Shown: positions 21,817-32,110, counted from the first letter of the stretch. The stretch: DNA of 64,000 nt from Viola odorata (GCA_963691705.1 OY829539.1:22986407-23050406), one strand, 5' to 3'. Translations and numbers: made by a program. Notes: a model not told the origin generated them from the sequence alone.

Positions 21817-22849
21817 AATATAAAATGTTGGATAAATTTCAAAGCAAACGGTAATTAAAGTATTTCGGTCAAGGTTATATAACTGGTCAAAATTATGTAA
21901 TTTTTTTAAGCACGTATCACCTTACGTAAAGTCGTGAACTTGTTAGCTTGGCGAATAATTTTTTACTATTCCATGATTTATTTATTTTTTTTAAATTTAC
22001 TATTCCACGATTGACAATGGAAAAAAGACTAAACATTTTAAATTAGAAATAGACTTTGCAAAAATTTTTCTAATTCATTTTTATATATTACAAAAGATGA
22101 ATCTTTTATTTTAATTTATTTTATTTTTACTTATTGAGGTGTGTGAATCAAAGTAACAAATGGGAAAGATAAGAAAAATAAAAACTAAATATACGGGTGA
22201 TAGAACTCTTATTAAAATGAGATTTTTTTAGTAAAAAATATACAGACTCAAACCCAAAAGAGACGGTATATGTGGAAGAGGAAGAGGATGACTTGTTAAT
22301 ATATATAAACTACTTGCATGTAAAATGACTTGACGCGGTAGAATTGCAAAGGTCAGCTTTAATTTAAAGAAATGAAAGAATCGAGTCGGATTTCTAACTA
22401 ATGTTTGAGATATTAACTATTTTACGAATAAAATTGTACTAACTAATGTGTTAAGATATGATTCGAGTTTATTCCTTCCTAATTAGATTATATTTTTATT
22501 TTTATTTAAATAAATAATTATCAAATAAATATAATGACACGTATATTTTTAATATTAAAATATTTATTCCTAAAGTACTATTGTCCTAAATGTAAAGAGT
22601 TTCCGTACTAGTATATGATATAAAAAGATTGGTGTCAACTTTGAACAGTAGCTTTATTTTATATATTAGTATAAGATAAGGTTATAAAAGTTCGTTTTAA
22701 CTTTCAACTTGAATCTTGAAAGAGAGTTATTTTATGAAAGACAGCGATCAATGTTTAGAAACCGGTGGTGTTTTACTAATTGTCTCTGGTGTTTCATTTT
22801 TTTCTTCACACTAGGTTTCAATGAGCTCCAAATTCCACGTTTGGACAAC
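21817..22849. other. AT-rich stretch without gene
   Basis: About 1 kb of AT-rich sequence with no open frame of note, no LTR signature and no match to other parts of the window. It may be non-repeat host sequence or an old decayed element. Confidence 0.4.
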
Positions 22850-23316
22850 GCTAAGTGATATAAAATAACTCTGAACTTAAATGTTTTATTTAAATGCAAT
22901 CCTTAACTATTTTTTTGTTTAATTGCAACCCTGAATTTTAATGTTTTATTTAATTACCCCCCTACCGTAACTGAAATCCGATGTGGCACCATTATGTGCC
23001 ATGTCAGCTCGCCACGTTAGCGATGATCAGGGGGTAATTAAATAAAAAACAAAGTTAAGAGTTGCGATTAATCAAAACATTAAAGTTCAAGGTTGTTTTA
23101 TGTCATTTTAGAGGCTGACGTGTCCTGAAAAGTGATGTGGCACACTGACGTGCCATCGTGACACGACACATAACGGTGCCACATCCGATTTCAGTTACGG
23201 TAGGGGGGTAATTAAATAAAAGATTAAAGTTCAGGGTTGCAATTAAACAAAAAAATAGTTAAAGGTTGCACTTAAATAAAACATTAAAGTTCAGGGTTGT
23301 TTTATGTCATTTTGCC
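22850..23316. mobile_element. MULE-like MITE, 467 bp, long terminal inverted repeats
   Basis: The two ends are inverted copies over about 140 bp. The right end on the minus strand reads GGCAAAATGACATAAAACAA and the left end reads GCTAAGTGATATAAAATAAC. Both continue into paired ctgaacttt-type and taattacccccctaccgta segments. The middle holds smaller inverted parts (gatgtggcac and gtgccacatc). Flanking 10-mers tttggacaac (22840-22849) and tttggacgag (23317-23326) match at 8 of 10, in line with the 9-10 bp TSD of Mutator-like elements. No coding capacity. Confidence 0.82.
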
Positions 23317-24330
23317 TTTGGACGAGCTTATTTTTCTCTTCTTGGTAAAGCGAGGCTGAGAAGAAGATGCGTGAACAGGATTAACGATGACAGCTCCCTC
23401 GCCAATCTGAGAAGAAGACGCTTGAACGAGGCTAGTAGCCGCAACAGACGATTGAGCAGGATTAACGGCGGCAGCGGCAGCGGCAGCGGCAGCGACAACT
23501 TCCTTTTTTTCCCTCTTCTTTTGAGCCCTTCTTTCCTGCCTCCTAATGCACTCGGGTTTCCAGCCTCGTGGAGGAACTGCACAATCATGAGATAACGTCA
23601 GTGTTAGTATGTCCCAGAACAACAAAGAAAATGGCAAAACACTCACCCTTAACACATTCTCGAAGGTCGATCCCGCATACCAGTTCGCGAGTATGAACAC
23701 TAAAGTTTAACTCGAGCAGCTTGTCCAACCAACGTTGCTCGGGTGAAGGAAGAGGTTGCCGTCCACCCTAGGCCCCGTCCTTGATGTCGTGATTAAAACC
23801 AGTCCTCCACCAAGGACTAGGCAGATTGATAACAAAAAACCCACTTTTCCAACTATCAATAGAAGACTCAAGGTGTATGAGCTTCCAGGTGAAGGGTTTT
23901 AGTGATTCGTCATCATAACGGGGCGATATCGCTATTACGCCTCTACGCCTCTACGACTATACAATTGAAAAAGGGAACGAAGCAGTAAAAGGGAGGGAGA
24001 AGCAATCCCTTTAAATCTATAGAGTTTTATGAAAGCGTAAATACAATAGTATGCATTAGGGCTCAGCTGGGCAAGATTTAAATCAAGTTCAGTAAGCAAT
24101 TGTACCACTAAGGGGTCAAGAGGAAACTGGAAACCATAACCAAACATCTTGGCATACAAAATTCTACGGTTGTCGGGTAATTCACTGTTAACCTCAACCG
24201 AACAATCTTCAGGAATGTGGGCATTATTTAACCGCCACTGGAGCGTGGCCGGAGAAGCAATAGTGGAAATGATGTTTTCAATCTTCTCCTCCCCAATAGA
24301 TTTGGGTCGAGGACGACGAGTTCTAGCCAT
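23317..24330 (-). pseudogene. Antisense gene d of element E: gypsy-type transposon domain protein, spliced
   Basis: Starts MARTRRPRPKSIGEEKIENI. A TATA-like GTTATAAAACC lies about 160 bp upstream (24490). The domain RILYAKMFGYGFQFPLDP followed by LNLAQLSPNAYYCIYAF resembles the Pfam 'putative gypsy type transposon' family (Transposase_28), by recall. After a stop or frameshift near 23935, coding resumes (SPWWRTGFNHDIKDG) to GIDLRECVK. A GT-AG intron at 23646-23577 then joins it to VPPRGWKPECIRRQER, a Lys/Arg-rich run, an Ala run from a ggcagc repeat, and a Ser/Val-rich tail. The end is cut at 23317 by the MITE. It lies antisense to the element; function unknown. Confidence 0.62.
23577..23646 (-). 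other. Predicted intron in antisense gene d, 70 nt
   Basis: On the minus strand, GTTAAGG/GTGAGT is the donor and CATGATTGTGCAG/TTCCTCC the acceptor. Removing it joins RECVK to VPPRGWKPE in frame, and the unspliced frame runs into the intron without homology. Size and AT content suit a plant intron. Confidence 0.6.
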
Positions 24331-25085
24331 GATAAAATTAAAAAAGAAGAAAGTGATAGAGAAGAAATGAAGTACCTTGCTAAAGAGAAACTCACAGTAT
24401 CCAGACGGTGGAAAGAAGAAACGCAAATCTCCTTTTGGAGCACTATGAAAAAAGTGAAATAGTAAAAGAAGGAAAAGAAGCACATGGTAGGTTTTATAAC
24501 CCTAGCGATCAACCAAAATGATTGTTGCAACGGTCGTTGTGTGGGACGCGTCAGGGGGAAAAGACACGCGTAATGAGCACAATTTAGGAAAAGCGGGAAG
24601 ATGCTTCGATTTTACCAACCCCTAGGGGGCGCCAACTCATGACACCTCCACAAAGGGACACAAGCATTTTGACCATCATGGCTTCTTCCCTTGCATTAAT
24701 GAGGGATTCTCAAGCATTAAATGCTCTAAAAAGTGAAATCGATTCTCAAGATAGAATAAACGCGATAATGCGACGATCAATATAACGCGGGACAGAGCGT
24801 TGTCATGGCTGGTATCCATCAAGATAACACGAAAGAAGAAGATAATGCTACAGAGATCAATTATTATTTGGAAAAGCGTTATTACAAGCGTTATTGCAAA
24901 GCAAATGGCGTTAATGTTCAAATTTAGAAAGAAACAACAATTAATGAGGAGGGGCGGAGCCTTCTGCGTCTTTCGCACCACCTGAATCATTCGACAATGG
25001 GAGCGCCTCGGTATCGCTGCCGTCGCCTACTTCTTCCTCTCCTAAGGAAAAGGAGACCTTCCTTGCTCCCGTCAATCTCATTTAT
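24331..25085. other. Spacer between antisense genes c and d
   Basis: No gene accepted. It contains the likely leader and TATA-like sequence of gene d (24490-24497). Open frames here (for example at 24676-24990) are low-complexity or hydrophobic. Confidence 0.4.
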
Positions 25086-26623
25086 TTTTTAAGAAGCATA
25101 CTCGGCTATCTTAGCAGGATCAAAAGTCCTACTGCGGTAATAGTCCGCGAACCCAGCGGTGAAGGCCCATATAGTTTTCTTCCTCCACCAGTCTATCCTC
25201 GACGGAACCTTGGCCAAGTCCGCGTCGCAGACCAATATCTCTTCGCGGAGAAGAGAGTTTTTCTTCTCAGCCGCCACCAACTCTGCCTCTAAGGCCTCGA
25301 TTTTAGCTTTCCCCTTGGAAGTTTCCGTCGCGAAGTTGGAGCGACAGTCGTTCAATTCTGCTTGAGTTTGATTCTAAAGTCGCGTTAACTTCCGTACTTT
25401 GGCCAACGCACGGTCGAGCTGACCCTTTGTGTCGGATGAATCTTGAAACTTGCCGCCATGAGCCTTGATAAAATAATGCATCTTGTGGAAGTTGGCCAAA
25501 GAATCATTCAAAACACGTGCGTGCTGAATGTCGGGAGGAAGTTGCAATAACCTTTCCTCATCCTTAGGAAGACCTAACATCTCACCCATCAAAATGGATG
25601 TCGGTTGATCCCGCGACAACGTGTCTGACACCCTTAAGGCACGAAGCCCGTCAATTCCAAAGTTTGACAGGTCCAACTAAAAAGAAGGAGCCCCCTGAGG
25701 CCCTTGAGAAGAAAGATTGGCGATGATAGAAGGAGCAGAACCACCAGCAGAACTGTTAACACCTTGAATGGAAGTAAAGAATAACGGTTGAGGAACTATC
25801 ACTAACGGAGCAGGAAACGCGCTCGGGCTTGGAGCTGGCACCACCACGTCAGGAATGCAAGAAGAGATAAGAGAATGTGGAGTCTCAATGGCAGTGGAGG
25901 CATTTGTTGTCGATGGCGTTTTCGCTGAAACCGCAGAAACCTCGATAACAGGAGAAGATCTCGTTATCGGGGGAGCTTCAGTTAACGTGGTGAGAACTTC
26001 AACAGTCGAGAAAGAAGGCATCGTTGGTAAAACTCCAGCTCCCATCGAGGGAACACCCTCGGCGTTACTAGAGGAAGTGGCAATATCGGAGAGAACAGGG
26101 ACTGTCATTGGCGCTAAAGGAGGACACGTAGCAGTCTCACTTGCTTGACTCTCTTTTTCTTCCCTAAGCCTTATTCCCTGAGCCTTAGAAACCTGTCGAA
26201 GGCAAGGCTCCATGTCCATGTCCTCACCTTTGTATGAAAAAATCTTTTGTCTCGACCGTTGTCAGGCCTGAGCCAGGCGTTATATCTCGAACGGGTAACC
26301 AATTTTCCACAAAACGAGAAGCGCGAGTGAAAGCGCCATACCCCCTTTGAAGGGTCACCCCTGAAGTCCTTCTTTTCTTTAACGGGATGCTACGGTCAGG
26401 AGGAGCCCTAGGAGGCACGGAGGAAGACGCTATTGGAGGCAGCACGACTCTCGAACGAGTGTCATCCACTACTGGCGGTTGATCGATAACGGCTCCTATA
26501 AAAAAGTCACATCAATAAATAAGAAAGAAAGATGATAACGCTAGAATTTAAAGACTCACCTACGACGCACTCGTACAGAGGCTTGTACAAGGTAAAGTTT
26601 CGTATCTGAAAAGGCGTCTCCAT
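25086..26623 (-). pseudogene. Antisense gene c of element E: Ser/Pro-rich coiled-coil protein, spliced
   Basis: Exon 1 (METPFQIRNFTLYKPLYECV, from 26623) ends in a donor GTAG/GTGAGT at 26560. The 64-nt intron (26559-26496) ends TTTTTTATAG. Exon 2 continues in frame into AVIDQPPVVDDTRSRVVLPP. A basic patch (LKKRRTSGV), a long Ser/Pro/Thr/Ala-rich middle, LRALRVSDTLSRD, and a coiled coil (KIEALEAELVAAEKKNSLL) follow, then a Trp/Tyr-rich tail (DWWRKKTIWAFTAGFADYY). Damage: a frame change near 26222, and stops near 25679 and 25373. TTTAAAAGG at 26811-26819 is a possible TATA. No enzyme motif is seen; function unknown. Confidence 0.62.
26496..26559 (-). other. Predicted intron in antisense gene c, 64 nt
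   Basis: Donor GTCGTAG/GTGAGTC, acceptor GACTTTTTTATAG/GAGCC. The junction completes a Gly codon and keeps one frame across both exons. It is short for a plant intron but has a T-rich 3' end. Confidence 0.55.
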
Positions 26624-27052
26624 CTCTAACAAAGCATTAGCTTGAGCCAACTCTTTACCCAGACAAGACAACCGGCTTCACCCAAACCAACTCCTTCCTG
26701 AGCCGACGAGCTGTTGAGAAAGTTATTCTTCGAAGAGAAGGAGAAGAGCAGAGAATAGCAGGAAAAATTCAAAATATGAGTAAAAGTTTGAGAAGAAAGA
26801 AGTTGCTTCCTTTTAAAGGTCAAACCTTACGAAGATGACCAAATGGCCAATCAGAATGAGACACGGGTAAGATGGAAGATGACACGTGGAAAGGCATTAA
26901 AGGAAAATTTACAGCCAGGTGCCCGCGATTCTAGAAGAAAATAGTTAAAAAGACGGTTGTATGATGTAATAATTAAACGTTCGGTGTTAATTACCCAGCG
27001 ATCGCAAGGATAACGCCAGAACAAGACGAGAAAATGGGAAATATCACTTCAT

Positions 27053-27562
27053 TCATAAAAAAGTCGTACAACATCTACAAAGTGCTTGACGCGTATGCCA
27101 ATCCTCGTCAAGCCAGTAAGAAGGCCAATAGAAATCGTCTCCGTCCGAGGACGGTAGTTCCTCATCAAGCAATGGAAAAGGTTCCTCAAGTTTCTTCCTT
27201 TTGCCTTGCTCTAACTGAGGGTCTTCTGAAGGCCTTTTCCCCCTCACAAGAGTAGTGCATGAGTCCCCTTTGATGGCAGAAGCCGTAATCTCAGAACCAC
27301 CGTCGCGAACAGGGACTCCTCCCCCGGACATAAAATGGTTGACATGTGGAAACAACTCATCACCCCTCTGTATAGTAGGGGTATAGGAGTCACGACCAGT
27401 ATCGTGTGTTTCAGAGGTTTTCCTTCTTGACCTCTTACGACTATTGCGTCGAGAAAACTGCCTTTTGAGGCACGACAGAGAAGGATCGTCGGAATTTGGA
27501 GAAGTAGGAGGAGTTTGTGGAGAATCACGTTCTGCAACATCCATGGAGGATGAGTCAGCCAT
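27053..27562 (-). CDS. Antisense ORF b of element E, basic/acidic protein
   Basis: The ATG at 27562 (MADSSSMDVAERDSPQTPPT) is chosen because the homologue in I (35704) starts in the same place, with a similar leader upstream. The frame is also open further upstream. 170 residues: an N-terminal Ser/Pro/Asp part, a basic block (LKRQFSRRNSRKRSRRKTSE) that could be a nuclear localisation or nucleic-acid-binding patch, a second Lys/Arg block (GKRPSEDPQLEQGKRKK), and an acidic, Trp-rich C-terminus. A TATTTAAT sequence about 75 bp before the ATG is conserved in I. No stops. No known domain recognised. Confidence 0.55.
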   Translation of the reverse strand: MADSSSMDVAERDSPQTPPTSPNSDDPSLSCLKRQFSRRNSRKRSRRKTSETHDTGRDSYTPTIQRGDELFPHVNHFMSGGGVPVRDGGSEITASAIKGDSCTTLVRGKRPSEDPQLEQGKRKKLEEPFPLLDEELPSSDGDDFYWPSYWLDEDWHTRQALCRCCTTFL

Positions 27563-27688
27563 GGAATTGCAAATAATCTTCGCAGAGGAATAAAAAGAAG
27601 AAAATGAACAGGAAAAGGAAAGAAAAATCCCATTAAATAACCGTGGCAAAGAGGCAATCCTGCCTTTTCGCACGCCCTCTGAAAGCAA

Positions 27689-28068
27689 TTAATACGCTTC
27701 GAGAAGGATGATCATAATTACAGAATCTGATCCCGTGATCACGCCTGTTGAAAATTCGCATTAATCGAGAGGCGCTAGAAAAACCACCCAATCAGTTTCT
27801 ATGGGAAAGGCAGCGTGAAATTAAGACAGGAAACAGTCATTTATCGACATTTGGCGGATAAAGAAAGCAAATGCTATGGAAGTCCAACCAACGGCGGGCT
27901 CATTTTCGGTTGGGCTAAGGTCAGCCTCGACTGATATGACAATGCACGCACAGCAGAAAGTAGAAGGGAACAAGCAAGGCCATTTTATTTATTTATGGCC
28001 TAAACGACCTAAGCATACATCTAGAATAAAAAAAAAAGGCAAGGAAACGTAAAGGTGGCTAAAAGCGG
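27689..28068. other. Spacer between antisense ORFs a and b
   Basis: Non-coding. It contains CGGGCTCATTTTCGGTTGGG (about 27897), a near copy of the motif just before the 3' LTR (28638). The equivalent spacer in I (35250-35592) has the same internal copy. Confidence 0.5.
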
Positions 28069-28452
28069 TCAAGCATTGGACCCGGCGTCATCATCCCCTG
28101 GCACTGAAGGAATCTCTCTCAGAGCATCTGCAATAGAAGTCAGTTTGGAGGAAGAAACCCTCATACCCTTCAAGCAGCACCCTAGTAGATCCTTCCTGTG
28201 CTGCAACATAGTGATAACCACCTGGATGTGGGAGACAGCGACGGCCAACTTTGACACACTCTCCAGAGGACTGAAATCCTTCATGGAGGCCACACCTTGC
28301 TTGGACAACAGATGAGTCATCATTCCTTGAAGTTCAAGAATGTCCTCAGAGGTCTTAATCAGCATGGTCTCTAGAAAGCCAACGTCGACTTTGGTGAGAT
28401 TCTTCAGAGTATGAGCCTTAGAGATCAGGAAATTTCTGGTCAATTCATCCAT
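28069..28452 (-). CDS. Antisense ORF a of element E, conserved 127-residue helical protein
   Basis: Begins MDELTRNFLISKAHTLKNL and runs 127 residues without a break. The homologue in I (34848-35249) starts MDEITKNFLLSKAHTLKNL and is also intact. Shared blocks include KTSEDILELQGMM, DFSPLE, ISHIQ-type helices, and MLQHR-DLLGCCLKGM with a CC pair. Mostly helical, with no signal peptide, membrane segment or catalytic motif visible. A TATA box (28519-28511) lies 67 bp upstream. Both copies are antisense to their own retrotransposon and sit directly inside its 3' LTR. Function unknown. Confidence 0.65.
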   Translation of the reverse strand: MDELTRNFLISKAHTLKNLTKVDVGFLETMLIKTSEDILELQGMMTHLLSKQGVASMKDFSPLESVSKLAVAVSHIQVVITMLQHRKDLLGCCLKGMRVSSSKLTSIADALREIPSVPGDDDAGSNA

Positions 28453-28510
28453 GGTGAAAATGTCAGGAGAAATACAGAAAAAATGGGAAGAATTAGTGTA
28501 GCGGAAGATC

Positions 28511-28519
28511 CAATTTATA
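28511..28519 (-). promoter_or_regulatory. TATA box of antisense ORF a (element E)
   Basis: CCTATAAATTGG on the minus strand, 67 bp before the ATG at 28452. Element I has CCTATAAATTGA 72 bp before the homologous ATG. Confidence 0.55.
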
Positions 28520-28661
28520 GGCCTAAAGGAATGACGGTTTGAAAAGACGTGTCTCTCGGTAATCGCACCACCCCGTTACCTTGAAGACCATAGAGCAGAC
28601 AAGGCCAAAAATGAAGCGATAGCCCTTGGTAAACACTCGGGCTCATTTTCAGTTGGGCTTG

Positions 28662-29172
28662 TGATAACTATAGAAGCAATTCCAGGGGTACTTTCGTCCT
28701 TACACCCAGCGTTAAGACCGGAATACTGTAGCTACCACCGGGCGTCCGCCTCTAAGGTTACCACCTCTCACCTCACACGAAACCCTGGGATGGTTCACAT
28801 CAGCGGGAGAGGGGTGGGGGGGTGGGGTCTCACATGTTATTTAGCCACACTAACGGCGTTATCCCATCGCAGGTAGGACATGATGTCACTTGAGGAACTT
28901 GGGCGTTATCTTCCCTAGATAACGCCCACCCTCTAGAGATAACACAACACTGACATTTTGCCTATAAATACCTCACCACTCAAGGTAAAAAGGTAAGCCT
29001 AAGATCGCTAGTCGAACCCCTGCCATCTTCAATAGCCATACTGACTTAAGCATCGGAGTGTCTACGCCGGAGACCCCCTCCGGCGCTTTGCAGGTACATC
29101 GGACGGCAAGAACAAAGATTACGAACGACCTTTTTCCTCATCAAACCCTCTCCAGAAGTCCGAATCTTATCA
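28662..29172 (+). repeat. Tat E 3' LTR, 511 bp
   Basis: Starts TGATAACTATAGAAGC, ends CCGAATCTTATCA, and aligns along its length with the LTRs of I (reverse strand). TATAAATA at 28973-28980 is the promoter. GGGCGTTATCT...AGATAACGCCC (28901-28927) forms a perfect 11-bp-arm hairpin upstream of it. GGGCTCATTTTCAGTTGGGC precedes the start. Confidence 0.9.
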
Positions 29173-29690
29173 CCTACATTCAAAGCTTTGATCACTGTTG
29201 GATCCCAAGTCGAGGATTTTATTTCTCAAACCACTAAAGTTAAAGAAGCTAAGAAAGCTAGCTCATCTGGAGTTAAAAAGGTTGGCAAAGTCAGTGCCAT
29301 CAATCATATTTTTTTGATGTCTCTAATCTCCATTCCAATAACAATACCAATACCAGAATAGTTTTTACCCATCTCCACATACCTTATGCTCAAGTTTATG
29401 CTAAATTGAAAGGCGGACTCTCGAAACCTCTAGCTCCCCATCTTTGTCAAAATCCAAGAATTTACTATAGAGAAAATGAATATTGTGAATACCACTAAGG
29501 TAAAGGTCAGACCATTGAGACGTGTAGCGCTTTGAAACACACAATTGAAGATCTCATTGGAAGAAATTGGTCAGTCCACCTAGAACAAAATCGAACACCA
29601 TTACTAACCCCTTTCATAAACACAAGGTCAATCTGATTGAGCTTCAAGATCAAATTTTTTTATTGGACTTTATTAATTTCGAAGTGAATG
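29173..29690 (+). pseudogene. gag: Gypsy gag fragment F, disrupted by element E
   Basis: Plus-strand translation in shifting frames gives VGSQVEDFISQTTKVKEAKK, then FTHLHIPYAQVYAKLKGGL, LSKPLAPHLCQNPRIYYREN, EYCEYH followed by a stop, and TIETCSALKHTIEDLI. This is the C-terminal gag and zinc-finger-like segment (C-x-x-H with a later Cys) of Ogre/Tat-type elements. It starts exactly at the outer edge of the E LTR, so E inserted here. It fades out near 29690. Confidence 0.75.
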
Positions 29691-30559
29691 AATAATCCAT
29701 TGAAAGTTGTTTTTATCAGAAAATCTTAACTTCATTGAATAGATAATAATACACCATATTAGGCCTAATCCGATGAAAGTGGAACACAATACAACTGCAA
29801 GGCCTACAATAAAGAAAATATTTACAACCAATTAGCCCAACCTGGTCCTAAGCAACCTTAACCCGACACGTTTGCTGTAGCAAAAATGCATCATCATAAA
29901 CAGAGCAGTGTCGCTGTGATCAAAATGCAACCACCAAGGAAATGAGAGAATTCACTTAAGAGACTAGCAACACGATAATCAAATCCATTCTTCATGTGAG
30001 TCATCCTTCTATAGTGATTTAACAGCTACAGTGGCTGCAAAATTCATGAGTGTCACTCCGACAAGCTAGGGGAGGCTAACTTCAGATAAGTCAGTGTAAC
30101 TAACATTGGCATCACCCTTAATCTATAACCAGAATCTTATCCGACATAAATTATCCTTTACGATAAAGCTACTTCGACGACCAATGGACAAACGCAGACA
30201 CCGCGTCTCCAACACTACCTATCCAACCTCACCATGACACAAACCAAGAAGTGGAGTGATTGAGTGCTAATATTCTATGTTTTTACTATCTATTTTCTTA
30301 TAATTTAGACAGTAAATCTATTGATTTGATCCAATTTTCCTCACTTTTGCAGTGAAAAGCATAGAAGGTAACTTAGGATGGAAAGCAATAGAAGAAGGCA
30401 GAGAGCAGCAGAGGATCATTCCAGACCACCTTCTTGGCTAAGGGCCAATCTACTCCAAAATCATCATTCCGGGCAGAGAAGGATTCTAGACCACCATTCT
30501 TAACCAAGACAACTTTCTAGGCCATTAGGATTTATTTTGTATTCTCAGCTTTCTGATAG
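29691..30559. other. Unassigned sequence between gag fragment F and Athila B
   Basis: No gene seen. From about 30243 it resembles the start of an Athila-type LTR in layout (short leader, ttttgcag about 110 bp in, then an A/G-rich part), but no second copy is in the window to prove it. Confidence 0.35.
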
Positions 30560-32110
30560 TGTGTGTTTTATGCATGTTTTCCTTCTTATTTATAGCCTTA
30601 TTTTGGGCATGATGCTGCTAATTTCCCTTTGAATTCACTCTTTTTGCAGATCTAGGCTATAAAAAGAAAAGATGCTGAAAACAACCCCCTTTTGGTGGAA
30701 TTTTCACTTATGGGTTTCGGAGCGTTAAGACCAGCGTCGAGGCCTAGTTGCTGCCATGTCGTCAAGCCCTTGCTGCGGATTCATCTTGCCCAAGGAGCTG
30801 CCCAATGCCTACGCTCAGCTGCCACACGTGCAAACCCCCCCTCTCCAATGACGCGTTCTAGAAGATCTGCACTAGATCCCATAAAGATTCCCTGTCGCCA
30901 TCAGGGAATATTCCCCCTCTAGGACACGTGCCCTCCTTGTTTTTGTCCTTCTGCCAACTGTCCTTTGTCCTTTTCTGGGTAGTTAGGCTATATAAGCCCT
31001 TAGCTTTTAGGGTTTAGGACATCTTTTACATCATTTTTCTTAGTTTTATAATTAATTTAGGGTTGTTAGCCACCAACTTCTCTCTTGAGGATTTTTTCCT
31101 CCCCCATTTTCTCAATTACGTTGTTATCAACTCATTAAACTGGAGCATTTAATTTTATTTCCTTTCATCGCATACTCTTCTTTCTCATTTTGTTTAGATC
31201 TGCTTTTGTTTATTTATTTACTAGCATGAGCGGCTAAGCTCATCCGCTTAGCAAGGGTATTTTGAGGGTTGCAAAAAAGGGATAGTTAAGAGGCCAAATT
31301 GTGCTTTACATATTCTTATTGCTATATTTCTTTGCTTGTCGTTTTTAATGCTAGATATATTTGGTTTTATTAGAAGCTTGATCACCTGCTAATTTATCAT
31401 TTTAGATCTCAGTCATTTCTTTAGTTATAACTAACGCGAAGCTTAAGAATAGAGTAGTCACTAGACAGATTGTCATTAACTTGGTCCGTTCTGTCTAGGG
31501 TAAGTGAGTGATTAGGGAGGTGTCGCGAGCCTGACAAACTGAAAGGCATCTAGTCATAGACGTGTCCTTCCTCATCTTCATGGGCGCTTTGAGTATTGCG
31601 TCCCTACCCCGTGTCTGAGAGGACAGCGAAACGTCAAGGTTGTCTCATATGTGAAAACGGGGGGCAACTTCTCTTACGATGGAAAACAATGGGCCTAAAC
31701 GTACCTGACCTCTATAGCATGTCTATAGCATAAGAATAGAATATCTGTGCACCAATAACCGACTAGGCCTCGATGTAACCCAAGAAAATCCCTTGCTAAG
31801 ATTTCTCCTTATTGATTTTATCTCATTTTATCTCATGTTTATTTTGTTTATGATTGTTATTTCTGTTAATTTTATTATCTCTGTCTTTGTTAGCTGTCTT
31901 TCCCTCGATCTTTTTGGTTAAGCAGTTTAAGCAATAAACCCCCCTTTTTTATGTTAGTTTTTAATTGCATTTATCCTTGTCATACATCTACGGAGAGTTG
32001 TTGTCTTTTGATCTCTGTGGTTCGACCTTGTTGCCGCTATACGCAAATTAATTTGTGCATCTAGGCATCAGGAATTATTATAATTTTTGACCCGTTTCGA
32101 CGGCGAGTCA
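30560..32110 (+). repeat. Athila B 5' LTR, 1.55 kb
   Basis: Starts TGTGTGTTTTATGC and ends CGACGGCGAGTCA, directly before the PBS. TATATAAG at 30989-30996 is the promoter, with transcription expected shortly after. The 3' LTR (58724) has the same start and TATA. A 76-codon frame across U3 is conserved in both copies only because the DNA is. Confidence 0.9.

Larger units (their letters stand above)
23317..29172 (+). mobile_element. Tat-lineage element E, 3' part with antisense gene cluster
   Basis: An intact 3' LTR (28662-29172) of the same family as the LTRs of I fixes a plus orientation. Upstream are only ORFs on the minus strand (a, b, c, d by decreasing coordinate). a and b have homologues in the same relative place in I. 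gag, pol and the 5' LTR are missing. The left edge is the MITE. Confidence 0.78.

Noticed and set aside
30692..30922. Frame of 76 codons, also at 58856-59074
   Set aside because: Conserved because both are copies of one LTR; stop-free length is short and the two copies differ by an indel.
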